A stretch of DNA of 64,000 bases. It comes from Rugosimonospora africana. GTDB lineage: Bacteria; Actinomycetota; Actinomycetes; Mycobacteriales; Micromonosporaceae. The notes under the pieces are model-generated. The model was not told the origin of the DNA. It searched no databases and was given only the letters and a program-made list of their open reading frames with translations. Position numbers and translations under genes: made by a program. This document shows positions 39,801 through 51,008 of the stretch, piece after piece. Every line of letters begins with the position of its first letter. Positions within the stretch are counted from its first letter, which is position 1. Where the stretch lies: the NCBI RefSeq assembly GCF_016862975.1, contig NZ_BONZ01000066.1, forward strand, positions 1 through 64,000, in the 5' to 3' direction.

Positions 39801-40562
39801 TCACAGCGTGCGCAGTGCCCCGCCGTCGATCGGCACCGACATGCCGGTCAGGTAGCTCGCGGCAGGGGAGAGCAGGAACGCGGCGACCCGCCCGAACTCG
39901 GCCGGCTCGCCGAGGCGGCCCAGGGGGATGGCGGCGACCGCCCGCTCACGCGCCCGCTGCGGGTCCCCGGTCGCGGCCCACAGCTCCTGGTTGCGTTCGG
40001 TGTCGATCCGGTACGGCAGCAGGCTGACCACCCGTATCCCGCGCGGGCCGTACTCGTCGGCCATCTCCTTGGCGACCGCGGCGAGCCCGGGCCGCAGCCC
40101 GTTGGACAGGCCGAGCCCGGGGACCGGGGTGCGCACCGAACTCGACAGTACGAACGCGATCGCGCCGCCCGGCGACAGCCGCTCGGCCACGGTACGGGCC
40201 AGGCGCAGCGTCCCCAGGAACACCGTGTCGAAAGCGTTGCGCCACTGGTCGTCGCTGATCTGCACGGTACTGCCGTGCATCGGACCGCCCACCGAGATCA
40301 GCGCGCCGTCCAGCGCGCCGAACGCGTCGACCGCCCGGTCGACCAGCCGGTTGGCCGCGGTCGGGTCGGCCAGGTCGACCGCCAGCCCCGCAGCCCGCCG
40401 GGGGCCGCCGAGCCGGCCGACCGCCTCGGTCACCCGCTCGTGGTCGCGAGCGCTGATCACCACCTGAGCGCCGTCGGCGACCAGGCACTGCGCGGCGGCG
40501 AAGCCGAGCCCGCGGGAGCCGCCGGTGACGATGTAGACGTGCTTGTCCAGCCCGAGGTCCAT
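39801..40562 (-). CDS. SDR-family oxidoreductase with atypical active site
   Basis: A 253-aa protein with cofactor motif TGGSRGLGFAAA and FabG-like C-terminus. The catalytic Ser region FVLSSSVRTP is present, but the following segment LSNGLRPGLAAVAKEMA has Asn where Tyr is expected and no Lys four residues later. Such SDRs form a recognised divergent subgroup. The ATG is at 40562. It is downstream of acnR on the same strand. Confidence 0.88.
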   Translation of the reverse strand: MDLGLDKHVYIVTGGSRGLGFAAAQCLVADGAQVVISARDHERVTEAVGRLGGPRRAAGLAVDLADPTAANRLVDRAVDAFGALDGALISVGGPMHGSTVQISDDQWRNAFDTVFLGTLRLARTVAERLSPGGAIAFVLSSSVRTPVPGLGLSNGLRPGLAAVAKEMADEYGPRGIRVVSLLPYRIDTERNQELWAATGDPQRARERAVAAIPLGRLGEPAEFGRVAAFLLSPAASYLTGMSVPIDGGALRTL

Positions 40563-40612
40563 GCTGTCTATCCTGCCGGCCGGGCGGCGCGTGTGGGGCG
40601 CGACCGGACGAG

Positions 40613-41209
40613 TCAGCCGCGCGGCTGCCGGTCGGTGCGCTGCCGGCGCACCGCCTCTTCGACCAGGTCGAGCACCGACCCGAAGTCGTCGGCCGGCCGG
40701 CCCATGGCCAGGTGCAGCACCAGGCCGTCGTAGGCCAGTTCGAGGAACTGGGCCAGCGTCTCGATCTCCACGTCGTCGCGAAGCACCCCGGCGTCGCGCT
40801 GGCGGCGCAGCCGCTCCCGGGTGGCGTCGCCGATCGCCTGCGAGCGGGCGGCCCAGCGCTTGGCGAAGTCTGGGTCGGTGCGCAGCCGGCGGGACACCTC
40901 CAGCTGGGTGCCCAGCCACCCTGGTTCGTCCGAGGAGTCGGCCCGCGCCCGCAGGTCCCGCATCACCTGGACGAGACCGTGCTCGGCGACCGTGGCGACC
41001 ATGTCGGCCGCGTCGTCCTCGGCCACGGCGAGGAACAGCGAGTCCTTGTCCCGGAAATGGTGGAAGATCGCGCCACGCGACAGGCCGGTCTGCTCCTCGA
41101 TCCGGCGGACAGTGGCGCCTTCGTACCCGTAACGTGCGAAGCTGGCGCGAGCACCCGCGAGGATCTCGCGGCGGCGGGCGTCGAGCTGATCCTGGCTGAT
41201 CCTGGGCAC
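40613..41209 (-). CDS. acnR: AcnR-type TetR repressor of aconitase
   Basis: A 198-aa TetR protein. From memory it closely resembles Rv1474c/AcnR, with EGATVRRIEEQTGLSRGAIFHHFRDKDSLF in its DNA-binding domain, a nearly family-specific sequence. AcnR represses aconitase in corynebacteria. In M. tuberculosis it adjoins acn; here it lies 7 kb from acnA. The promoter is TTGCAT-17-CACGAT ending 6 bases before the GTG, so leaderless. A palindrome over the -35 recurs upstream of acnA. Confidence 0.88.
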   Translation of the reverse strand: MPRISQDQLDARRREILAGARASFARYGYEGATVRRIEEQTGLSRGAIFHHFRDKDSLFLAVAEDDAADMVATVAEHGLVQVMRDLRARADSSDEPGWLGTQLEVSRRLRTDPDFAKRWAARSQAIGDATRERLRRQRDAGVLRDDVEIETLAQFLELAYDGLVLHLAMGRPADDFGSVLDLVEEAVRRQRTDRQPRG

Positions 41210-41215
41210 GATCAG

Positions 41216-41262
41216 ATCGTGACAGGTAGTGCCGAGGTATGCAATCCGTACGTACGGCTTGC
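41216..41262 (-). promoter_or_regulatory. acnR promoter and AcnR operator
   Basis: On the - strand TTGCAT (41244-41239), 17 bases and CACGAT (41221-41216) precede the GTG by 6 bases. The 22-bp element 41241-41262 is symmetric: GCAA-N-CCGTAC on one side and GTACGG-N-TTGC on the other. It overlaps the -35. The same element with three changes lies upstream of acnA at 50948-50969. Confidence 0.8.
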
Positions 41263-41951
41263 TACAGGCCGGGCTCGTCCGTCGGGCCCCCGGGGTCGGT
41301 GCCGCCGCCCGAGTCGAGGTAGGTCAGGACGGCGAGCACCCGGCGGTTGTCGTCGGTATGTGCCCCGATGCCGAGCTTCGCGAAGATGCTCGTGGTGTAT
41401 TTGCTGACCGCGCCCTCGGACAGGTGCAGGCGGGTGGCGATGGCGGCGTTGGAGCGTCCCTCCGCCATCACCGCGAGCACCTCGCTCTCCCGGGTGCTGA
41501 GCCGGCGCAGCGGGCTGCTCCGGTCGCCCGGCCGCAGCAGTGCGGCGATGACCTTCGGATCCATCACGGTGCCGCCGGCCGCCACCCGGCGGAGCGCGTC
41601 GGTCAACTCCTCCCCGCCCGACACCCGGTCCTTGAGCAGGTACCCGACCCCGCCCGCCCCGTCGGCCAGCAGTTCGCGGGCGTAGAGCCGCTGGACGTGC
41701 TGGGAGAGCACCAGGACCGGCAGCCCCGGTACCCGCGCCCGGGCGGCCAGGGCGCCCCGCAGCCCCTCGTCGGTGAACGTCGGCGGCAGCCGTACGTCCA
41801 CCACCGCGACGTCGGGACGCACGTCGAGCAGGGTCGGCAGCAGGTCCGGACCCCGCGTCACGGTGGCCGCGATGGCGAACCCGGCGGCGCGCAGCAGGTG
41901 GCTGAGGGCGTCCTTCAGGAGTTCGTGGTCTTCGGCGAGGACAACTCGCAA
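41262..41951 (-). CDS. NarL/LuxR-type response regulator
   Basis: A 229-aa regulator. The receiver domain (residues 1-120) has acidic residues in LAEDHE and the phosphorylation site Asp52 in VAVVDVRLPP. The C-terminal LuxR helix-turn-helix reads LSTRESEVLAVMAEGRSNAAIA. The TTG at 41951 is the chosen start because GGAGG lies just upstream and residue 2 begins RVVLAED. It overlaps the kinase gene by 37 bases. Confidence 0.9.
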   Translation of the reverse strand: MRVVLAEDHELLKDALSHLLRAAGFAIAATVTRGPDLLPTLLDVRPDVAVVDVRLPPTFTDEGLRGALAARARVPGLPVLVLSQHVQRLYARELLADGAGGVGYLLKDRVSGGEELTDALRRVAAGGTVMDPKVIAALLRPGDRSSPLRRLSTRESEVLAVMAEGRSNAAIATRLHLSEGAVSKYTTSIFAKLGIGAHTDDNRRVLAVLTYLDSGGGTDPGGPTDEPGL

Positions 41952-43177
41952 GGGACCTCCAATACCGCGGTGGTCGGACCGCCCGGCGGGCTGGACAGCC
42001 GCAGCGAGCCGTCGAAGGCGCCCAGGCGTCGCCCGATGCCGGACAGCCCGGTGCCGGCGGCTGGGTCGGCGCCACCGGGACCGTCGTCCTCGACGGTGAT
42101 CCGCAACCGGCCCGCGTGATGCTGAACGTCTACCCGGCCGGCCGAGCCGCCGGCGTGCTTGGCGAGGTTGGCGATCAGTTCGGAGGCGGCGAAGTAGGCG
42201 GCCGTCTCCACCGGTTCCGGTGGCCGCCCGGGCAGCTGCCCGGTGACGGCCAGGCGCGATCCGGAGTCCAGCGCGAGCGCCTGGAGCGCCGCGACCAGGC
42301 CGCGTTCGGCCAGTACCGGCGGGTGAATGCCGTTGACCAGGTCCCGCAGTTCGTCGAGGGCGGTCTGGGTGGAGCGCCTGGCCTGTGCGTACAGCTGTCG
42401 GGCGGCTCCCGGATCGGTGTCCAGCAGCGCCTCGGCCGCGCCGAGAGTGATCGTCACGGCCGCCAGCCGGGCCTGTGCGCCGTCGTGCAGGTCGCGTTCG
42501 ATCCGGCGTAGCTCGGTCGCCTGTGCGTTCGTGGCGTCGGCGCGGGTGTCCGTCAGCTGCCGTACCCGCTGGGCCAGCCGGTCGCGCTCCAGCCTCAGGC
42601 CGGCCGCGCGGGTGGGCGCCAGCAGCAGGGCGCACCAGCGACTGTGCCAGCGCAGCCCGTGCGGGGCGAGCGCCGACCCGGCCACGATCAGGGCGGCGCC
42701 GGCAACCGCGGCCACGGTACGGGCGGGAGCGGTGTCGCCGCCGTAGAGCCAGTCGGACCAGCCCTCGACGCCGGGCAGCAGCAGCCCCACCCAGCCGAAC
42801 AGTACGGCGACGCCGGGCAGCAGCAGGATCCCGCCGACGACCGGCTCGGTCGCCAGCCAGGCGAGGTCCCGCCAGCTAGCCGGGTCGCTGAGCACCCAGT
42901 GCACCCGGGCCCGGTACCCGGCCATGCCGGGACGGGTGGGCGGCGGCGGGTACGGGCGTTCGATCGGCGTTCCGCCGCCGACTCCGGCCAGCCGGCGGGA
43001 CAGGTTCGGCAACCACCGGATGACGGTGCCCAGAGCCGGCCCGAGCGTGGGGCCGCTGACCACGCCGATCGTGATCGCACCAGCGAGGACGGGCGCGGCC
43101 AGGATGGCCACGCCGAACTGGCGCAGGCACAGCGCGACGGCGATGACGAGCCGTACCGGGGTGCGACCGTGCCGCAT
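41915..43177 (-). CDS. Sensor histidine kinase, NarL-partner type (HisKA_3)
   Basis: A 420-aa membrane kinase. Four hydrophobic segments fall at about residues 10-50 and 110-170. The dimerisation motif RRIERDLHDGAQARLAAVT has phospho-acceptor His231. The ATPase domain has ASELIANLAKHAGG and EDDGPGGADP. GGGGAGG lies 6 bases before the ATG. It pairs with the overlapping response regulator. The signal sensed is unknown. Confidence 0.92.
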   Translation of the reverse strand: MRHGRTPVRLVIAVALCLRQFGVAILAAPVLAGAITIGVVSGPTLGPALGTVIRWLPNLSRRLAGVGGGTPIERPYPPPPTRPGMAGYRARVHWVLSDPASWRDLAWLATEPVVGGILLLPGVAVLFGWVGLLLPGVEGWSDWLYGGDTAPARTVAAVAGAALIVAGSALAPHGLRWHSRWCALLLAPTRAAGLRLERDRLAQRVRQLTDTRADATNAQATELRRIERDLHDGAQARLAAVTITLGAAEALLDTDPGAARQLYAQARRSTQTALDELRDLVNGIHPPVLAERGLVAALQALALDSGSRLAVTGQLPGRPPEPVETAAYFAASELIANLAKHAGGSAGRVDVQHHAGRLRITVEDDGPGGADPAAGTGLSGIGRRLGAFDGSLRLSSPPGGPTTAVLEVPCELSSPKTTNS

Positions 43178-43270
43178 CTTCGCCTCCCCGGGTGCCCGCG
43201 CTGCCTGCCGGTCGCCTCAACAGTGGCAGACGCCGGCCGGGCCGCACTATCCGTACCGGCGCCGGAATCC

Positions 43271-43288
43271 GGTGGGTCCAGACCCACC
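43271..43288. promoter_or_regulatory. 18-bp inverted repeat in the kinase/VC0807 divergent region
   Basis: GGTGGGTC (43271-43278) and GACCCACC (43281-43288) are perfect arms with a 2-base centre. The 253-bp gap between the kinase gene and the divergent membrane gene holds no other feature. It is a candidate site for the adjacent response regulator. Confidence 0.5.
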
Positions 43289-43430
43289 CAGGTGTGGGCC
43301 GGCGCGGATACCGATGCGGCTGCCCGATTCCTAGCGTCGTCAACCGTGACCGGTCTGGGTCGCGGCGCGGCGTCGGACGCGCCGGGCCAGCCCGGTCGGA
43401 CAGCGATCGCTTTGAGGAACGGAGATTTCC

Positions 43431-44069
43431 ATGAAGACAACCGGACCGCCCGGTGTACGCGGTGCCCTTCTGCGATCCGCCGCCATTGATCTGATTGGCC
43501 CGACCGTCGCGTACTACGCGCTGCGCGGCGCCGGGCTCTCCACGGTCGTGGCGACACTGCTGGCCGCCCTGCTGCCGCTCGGCAATGCCGCTCTGGTGTT
43601 CGCCCGCCGCCGTCAGGTCGACCAGTTGGCGTGCCTCGCCGTGGTGGTGCTCGGCGTGCTGGTACTGGCGACCGTGCTCGGTGGCGGCGAGCGGCTGGCG
43701 CTGGCGAAGGACGGCCTGATCACCGGGATCGCGGGGCTGTACGCCCTGGGTACGCTGACCGCCCGCCGGCCGCTGTACTTCACCGTGGCCCGGCCGTTCG
43801 GGCAGGAGCCGGATGAGGACTGGGACGCGTCATGGGAGGCGGATCCCGTGTTCCGGCACCAGATTCGCACCATCAACACTGTCTGGGGCACCGGGCTCAG
43901 CCTCGACGGGATCGTCAAGGTGTTGTTGGCGTACACGCTGCCCGCGGACGCGGTACCCGCGGTGGCCGGCATCCAGTACGTCGTGGTACTCGGTGGGCTG
44001 GTGCTGTTCACCGTCCGGTACGTGCGCCGCGGTGACCGCCGCCGGTACGCCGCCGCCGGATCACGATGA
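43431..44069 (+). CDS. VC0807-type integral membrane protein
   Basis: A 212-aa protein with five to six membrane segments. The interior EADPVFRHQIRTINTVWG resembles the VC0807 family of uncharacterised membrane proteins. The ATG has ACGGAGA 6 bases upstream. Being divergent from a two-component system, with a palindrome between them, it is a likely target of that system. Function unknown. Confidence 0.78.
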   Translation: MKTTGPPGVRGALLRSAAIDLIGPTVAYYALRGAGLSTVVATLLAALLPLGNAALVFARRRQVDQLACLAVVVLGVLVLATVLGGGERLALAKDGLITGIAGLYALGTLTARRPLYFTVARPFGQEPDEDWDASWEADPVFRHQIRTINTVWGTGLSLDGIVKVLLAYTLPADAVPAVAGIQYVVVLGGLVLFTVRYVRRGDRRRYAAAGSR

Positions 44070-44181
44070 TCCACCGGCGCCGTCCGTTTCGTCACCCAGA
44101 GGGAAGTCGCCATCGGTGCAATCCGGCAAGGATCGGGCCCGGGACTGTTCGACGGTGGCCATTGTCCCGTAGGGTGCGCGC

Positions 44182-44826
44182 GTGCCGCTGTTGCTCCTCG
44201 ATCTCGACAACACCCTGCTTGACCGCGTGGGGCCGTTTCGTGCCTGGGGCGAGGACTTCCTCAGACAGGTGGGCGCGCCCGCCGAGGACATCCAGTGGCT
44301 GCTCGACGTGGACGCGGACGGGCTCACCGACCGGTGGGACGTGGCCGATGCGTTGCGCGACCGGTACGGGCTCCGGGCCTCCTCGGTCGACCTCGTGGAG
44401 GAGTTGCACGACGGGGTCGTGGCCCACAGCCGGCTCGATCCGATGGTGGCCTGCGCACTGAAGATCACCGGAGAGGCCGGCTGGGTCCCGGTCGTGGTGA
44501 GCAACGGCGCGACGCGCCAGCAGGAGGCGAAGATCCGCAAGACCGGCCTGGACCGGTACCTGGCCGACTGGGTGATCTCCGAGGAGGCCGGGGTCAGCAA
44601 GCCGAACCCACGGATCTTCGCGATCGGCGCGCAGCGGGCCCGGATGCGCCTGGCAGGCGCGTGGATGATCGGGGACAGCCCGGAGGCGGACATCGGCGGG
44701 GCCAGCGAACTGGGGCTGCGCAGCGTGTGGCTGCACCGCGGGCGGCGCTGGATCGAGCAGCGGTACGCGCCGACGTATACGGCCGACGGCACGATCGCCG
44801 CGCTGGCCGCCGTACTCGGCGGCTAG
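44182..44826 (+). CDS. HAD-superfamily hydrolase
   Basis: A 214-aa phosphatase-like protein. Motif I is LLLDLDNTLLD, motif II VVVSNGA, and motif III/IV SKPNPRIF and MIGDSPEADIGG. The GTG at 44182 follows TAGGGT (44170-44175) by 6 bases, so a leaderless mRNA is likely. The substrate is unknown. Confidence 0.85.
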   Translation: MPLLLLDLDNTLLDRVGPFRAWGEDFLRQVGAPAEDIQWLLDVDADGLTDRWDVADALRDRYGLRASSVDLVEELHDGVVAHSRLDPMVACALKITGEAGWVPVVVSNGATRQQEAKIRKTGLDRYLADWVISEEAGVSKPNPRIFAIGAQRARMRLAGAWMIGDSPEADIGGASELGLRSVWLHRGRRWIEQRYAPTYTADGTIAALAAVLGG

Positions 44827-44846
44827 CGACCCGGTGAGAGGCTTGC

Positions 44847-45734
44847 TTACTCCGAGATCGTCAGGCCGGCGAGCTTGTCCGCGTCAAGAAGAAGGTCGAT
44901 CTCCGAGATGCGTTCGTCGATCACGGTGAAGCCGACCACGGCGACCACACCGGAGCGTGTCCTGGCGATGATGCCCGCCGCACCGTTGACCAGCGCCGGC
45001 TGGCAGAGCGTGGCGAACCTGGGCCCGTGAGCCGAGGCGTGCCGGGCCACCTCGGTCGCCCCGGTGAGGAGGGCCGGGGCGAGCCAGGTACGCGAACCGG
45101 TGTCGACCCGGAAGGCTACGTCGGGGTCGAGCAGATTGATGAGGTCCTCGAATTCGCCGGCCCTCGACGCGGCCAGGAAGGCCGCGACCACCCGCCGCTG
45201 CGTGGGCAGGTCGGCGTTGGAGTTCGTTGTGGTACCGCGTACCCGTCGACGGGCCCGGCTGGCGAGCTGACGGGTGGCCTCCGGTGTACGGTCCACGATC
45301 GGCGCGATCTCGTCGAACGGGACGGCGAACATGTCGTGCAGGACGAACGCCAGCCGCTCGGCCGGTTCCAAGCTTTCCAGGACGACCAGCAGTGCGAGCC
45401 CTACCGAGTCGGCCAGCAGGCTCGACTGTTCGGGGTCGAGTTTGCCGTCGGTGCTGACGACCGGCTCGGGCAGCCAGGTGCCGATGAGACTCTCCCTGCG
45501 CGACTGCCGTGCCCGGAGCATGTCGACGCACACCCGGCCGACGAGAGTGGTCAACCAGCCGCCGATGTTGCTTATCGTGCGGCTGTCGGAGCGGTTGGTC
45601 CGGATCCACGCCTCCTGTAGGGCATCGTCGGCCTCGGTCAAGGATCCGAGCATCCGGTAGGCGACCGCCCTCAGGTGCGGCCGGTTCGCCTCGAACTGCT
45701 CGGCGAACCACTGCATGTCATCCACGGGAATCAC
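44847..45734 (-). CDS. ECF41-type (SigJ-like) sigma factor with SnoaL-like C-terminal domain
   Basis: A 295-aa sigma factor. Sigma region 2 is at about residues 10-80 (AYRMLGSLTEADDALQEAWIR), region 4 at about 120-180 (DEIAPIVDRTPEATRQLASRARRR) and the rest is a SnoaL-like domain that tunes activity. The linker motif WLPEP and a C-terminal DADKL, close to the NPDKL of ECF41, support the subgroup. The GTG at 45734 overlaps the upstream SDR stop by 4 bases. ECF41 sigmas usually sit beside an oxidoreductase or epimerase that they control, as here. Confidence 0.88.
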   Translation of the reverse strand: MIPVDDMQWFAEQFEANRPHLRAVAYRMLGSLTEADDALQEAWIRTNRSDSRTISNIGGWLTTLVGRVCVDMLRARQSRRESLIGTWLPEPVVSTDGKLDPEQSSLLADSVGLALLVVLESLEPAERLAFVLHDMFAVPFDEIAPIVDRTPEATRQLASRARRRVRGTTTNSNADLPTQRRVVAAFLAASRAGEFEDLINLLDPDVAFRVDTGSRTWLAPALLTGATEVARHASAHGPRFATLCQPALVNGAAGIIARTRSGVVAVVGFTVIDERISEIDLLLDADKLAGLTISE

Positions 45735-46426
45735 GGCCGCCCGGCAGCCTCGCGACGCATCATCTGGAAGAGAGTCGGGACGCCCTCGGACGTGGTGACC
45801 GCGACGTTCTTCCGGACCCACTCGGTGCTCGCGGCCTGGGCGAGGATGCTCGCGGCGAGGTCGATCCGGCTGGTGAAGATGCCATCGGCTCGATCCTCGC
45901 GCAGGTGGTACGCGCTGACGCGGGCGGCCTCGAACAGCCCGGACGGACGCATGATCGTCCAGTCCAGATCACTGCCTTGCAGCAACTGCTCCATCCGCCG
46001 CATGTCCACGTAGGTGGTCTTGCCGATCGTCGCCGTCACCAGCGGCTGTATCACACGGTTCAGCAGGAATCCGCCATCGGCGTGATGGCTGGGTTCGGTG
46101 GCGCTGGAACTGACCGCGATCACCCGTCTGACGCCGTACCGGGACATCGCGCCGGCGATGTTGGCCATGCCCGCGCTGTAGACCGTGATGGGCTTGCGGC
46201 CGAACGGTACACCGAGGCTGGAAAGCACCGCGTCCGCGCCCCGTACCACCCGGGCGACCGCGTCACTGTCGTGGACGTCCGCGCCCTCGACGACTAGTCG
46301 GCCGCCTGCCAGCGGAAAGTCGGCCGGGTGCCGGGTCACCGCCACGACCTCGTGGCCGGCGGTCAGCGCGAGGCGGACAAGCAGTCGACCGGTGGCCCCG
46401 TTGGCTCCGAACACGACCAATCTCAT
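45731..46426 (-). CDS. NAD(P)-binding atypical SDR (NmrA/epimerase-like), ECF41 partner
   Basis: A 231-aa protein with FGANGATGRLLVRLAL at the N-terminus and VIAVSSSATEP in place of a classic active site. The segment LDWTIMRPSGLFE is typical of NAD(P)H-binding DUF2867/NmrA-type proteins. It is first in a two-gene operon with the ECF sigma gene, with an ECF41-like promoter upstream. Its substrate is unknown. Confidence 0.88.
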   Translation of the reverse strand: MRLVVFGANGATGRLLVRLALTAGHEVVAVTRHPADFPLAGGRLVVEGADVHDSDAVARVVRGADAVLSSLGVPFGRKPITVYSAGMANIAGAMSRYGVRRVIAVSSSATEPSHHADGGFLLNRVIQPLVTATIGKTTYVDMRRMEQLLQGSDLDWTIMRPSGLFEAARVSAYHLREDRADGIFTSRIDLAASILAQAASTEWVRKNVAVTTSEGVPTLFQMMRREAAGRP

Positions 46427-46480
46427 GACTTCGGGCTCCCTCGTGTGTGTCGGCGCGGTCGCTGCCGGCTTCGCAGCACT

Positions 46481-46507
46481 GTCGGATCCGGCCGCGAGAA
46501 TGTGACC
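46481..46507 (-). promoter_or_regulatory. Candidate ECF41-type promoter
   Basis: On the - strand GGTCACA (46507-46501), 16 bases and CGAC (46484-46481) lie 55 bases upstream of the SDR start. The described ECF41 consensus is TGTCACA-N16-CGTC, so 9 of 11 positions and the exact spacing match. This implies autoregulation of the operon by its own sigma factor. Confidence 0.65.
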
Positions 46508-46735
46508 GGTCCGGCCGAAGTTTCTTGCCCGCGGGTGTGCGGCGCCGAGGCGGACGGGTAATTCGGTTGCGGTGCCGGCGGATCCCCGGCATCGTGCGGC
46601 AGGACGGGCCGGATGCGTGGCCCGCACCGGGGGAGTCTCCGGTGGAGTCGAAGGGAGGCGATGAGCTGTGACCGCGATTGTCGCGCGGTGGATGCCGCCC
46701 GCCCTTGTCTCGACTCTTCCGAAGGACTCTATCCA

Positions 46736-47659
46736 TTGCGTGACAACGAGAACGAACGCGCCGGCCGTGGCCGTCGCGGCAGGTTCGACGACGACGAACC
46801 GCGCTACCTGAAGCGATCCCCGCGCCGGGAGCCTGAGCCGGTCGACCAGGATGAACTTCCCGAGACCGGCGACCGCTGGTCGACCTGGGACCTGTCCACC
46901 GCCGGCGAGCGGGGCCCGCAACCATACCCGGACTGGTTGGTCACCGAGCTGGCCGCCGTGGACTTCGAGCTCGGCGTCGTCAAGACCGGCAAGGAGGCCG
47001 ACGTCGATCTCATCCGCCGGGCGGTACCCGGCACCGACCGGGAGTGCCTGATTGCCGCGAAGCGGTACCGGTCGACCGAGCACCGGATGTTCCACCGCGA
47101 CGCCGGTTATCTTGAGGGCCGGTCGGTACGGCGGTCGCGGACCAACCGGGCGATGAACAGGCGCACCACCTTCGGGCGGCAGGCGATCGCGGGTCAGTGG
47201 GCGGCTGCCGAGTTCGCCGCGCTGTACCGGCTCTGGGAGGTGGGCGTCGAGTTGGGCGCGCCGATCGTCCCGTACCCAGTGCAGATCCTCGGTACCGAGC
47301 TGTTGCTGGAGTTTCTCGGCAGCCCGGACGGCGAGGCGGCTCCCCGGCTGGCGCAGCTGCGCCCGACCGGCCGGGAACTGGTCGACCTGTGGCGGCAGAC
47401 CGTCGACGGGTTGCGGGTGCTGGCCCGGTGCGGGCTGGCCCACGGTGACCTGTCGCCGTACAACATCCTGGTGCACGACGGCCGGCTGGTACTCATCGAC
47501 CTGCCTCAGGTGGTGGACGTGGTGGCCAACCCGCGGGGGAGCGAGTACCTGGCGCGGGACGTCGGCAACGTGGTCGCCTGGTTCGCCGCGCGCGGCCTGC
47601 CCGACGTCGACGGCGAGGAGCTGACCCGGGACCTGCTGGGGGAGGCGGGCATGCGTTGA
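46736..47659 (+). CDS. RIO-type serine kinase
   Basis: A 307-aa protein with a RIO1-like kinase core: GVVKTGKEADVDLI near the nucleotide loop, AKRYRSTEHRMF with the ATP Lys, the catalytic loop LAHGDLSPYNILV and the metal loop LIDLPQVVD. The first 60 residues are charged and probably disordered. The TTG at 46736 has GAAGGA 9 bases upstream. An in-frame ATG at 46661 is the alternative. The role of bacterial RIO kinases is poorly known. Confidence 0.82.
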   Translation: MRDNENERAGRGRRGRFDDDEPRYLKRSPRREPEPVDQDELPETGDRWSTWDLSTAGERGPQPYPDWLVTELAAVDFELGVVKTGKEADVDLIRRAVPGTDRECLIAAKRYRSTEHRMFHRDAGYLEGRSVRRSRTNRAMNRRTTFGRQAIAGQWAAAEFAALYRLWEVGVELGAPIVPYPVQILGTELLLEFLGSPDGEAAPRLAQLRPTGRELVDLWRQTVDGLRVLARCGLAHGDLSPYNILVHDGRLVLIDLPQVVDVVANPRGSEYLARDVGNVVAWFAARGLPDVDGEELTRDLLGEAGMR

Positions 47660-47779
47660 GCCGCCCCAGAAGCGGGCGGCGCCGGCGCCGCCCGGGGCGC
47701 CCGGCCGGTTGCGCATCGTCGTTTCGTGCTCGCGTTGAGCAACGTGTAACGCCGGTGGAAGTTCCGTCGATGTTTTCGC

Positions 47780-47968
47780 GTGACGGAGGAAACCGTTCGT
47801 TCATGCCGGCATTGCTCCGCACCGGTCATTCGTGACCCGGACGGCCGCTGGATACACGCGAACCAGTCGTACGCCTGCCGGGATGTCTGGGGTGCGGTCG
47901 CGTCCACCACGGCCGAGGCAGCGCCCCCGCGCCCGCGCTACCGCCGCATAGGCGTCGACGGTGGGTGA
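47780..47968 (+). CDS. Small zinc-ribbon-like protein
   Basis: A 62-aa protein with CRHCSAPVIRDPDGRWIHA and ACRD, a short Cys/His pattern that could bind one zinc. It looks like a family of small actinobacterial proteins, not a chance frame. It has a GTG start and no clear ribosome-binding site. Its stop codon lies in the first unit of an 18-20-bp repeat. Function unknown. Confidence 0.65.
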   Translation: MTEETVRSCRHCSAPVIRDPDGRWIHANQSYACRDVWGAVASTTAEAAPPRPRYRRIGVDGG

Positions 47969-48032
47969 GACGTCGATCGGTGGGTGAGACGTCGGCCGCG
48001 GGTGAGGCGACAACGGTGGGTGAGGCGACGCC
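47960..48032. repeat. 18-20-bp tandem repeat around the small zinc-protein stop codon
   Basis: Four units begin with (GGT)GGGTGAGRCGWC: 47960, 47979, near 48000 and 48015. The first holds the stop codon of the upstream small gene. The array ends 113 bases before the acnA stop. Confidence 0.7.
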
Positions 48033-48144
48033 CAGCACTCTGTGACACCAGGATTTGCGCAAGCACCGCCGTTTCGAGGCGGAAAAGGGCCCGGCCCGGA
48101 GGTCCAGTGTGGACGTCCGGGCCGGGCGTTTCGCCAGTGATTCG

Positions 48145-50871
<2,727 letters not shown>

Positions 50872-50920
50872 GTCGAAACTCCTTAACAGGTCCGTCACTG
50901 TGGAGCAGTCTCCCGCAACA

Positions 50921-50936
50921 CGCGCCGGCCGGCGCG
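50921..50936 (-). promoter_or_regulatory. 16-bp GC palindrome in the acnA leader
   Basis: CGCGCCGGCCGGCGCG is perfectly symmetric and lies between the AcnR operator and the acnA ribosome-binding site. It could fold in the mRNA or bind a dimeric protein. Confidence 0.4.
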
Positions 50937-50947
50937 CTGGGGTACTT

Positions 50948-51008
50948 GCAAACCGTACGTCCGTCTTGCTATTGCCGCAAGACCACTCGCTCGATACCGC
51001 AAGACCAC
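50948..51008 (-). promoter_or_regulatory. AcnR operator and half-sites upstream of acnA
   Basis: Positions 50948-50969 match the acnR operator (41241-41262) at 19 of 22 bases: GCAA, CCGTACGT and CTTGC are shared. Further upstream CCGCAAGACCAC occurs twice, at 50975-50986 and 50997-51008, exactly 22 bp apart, and each contains a GCAAGAC half-site. Several AcnR dimers could bind on one face of the helix. Confidence 0.7.
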
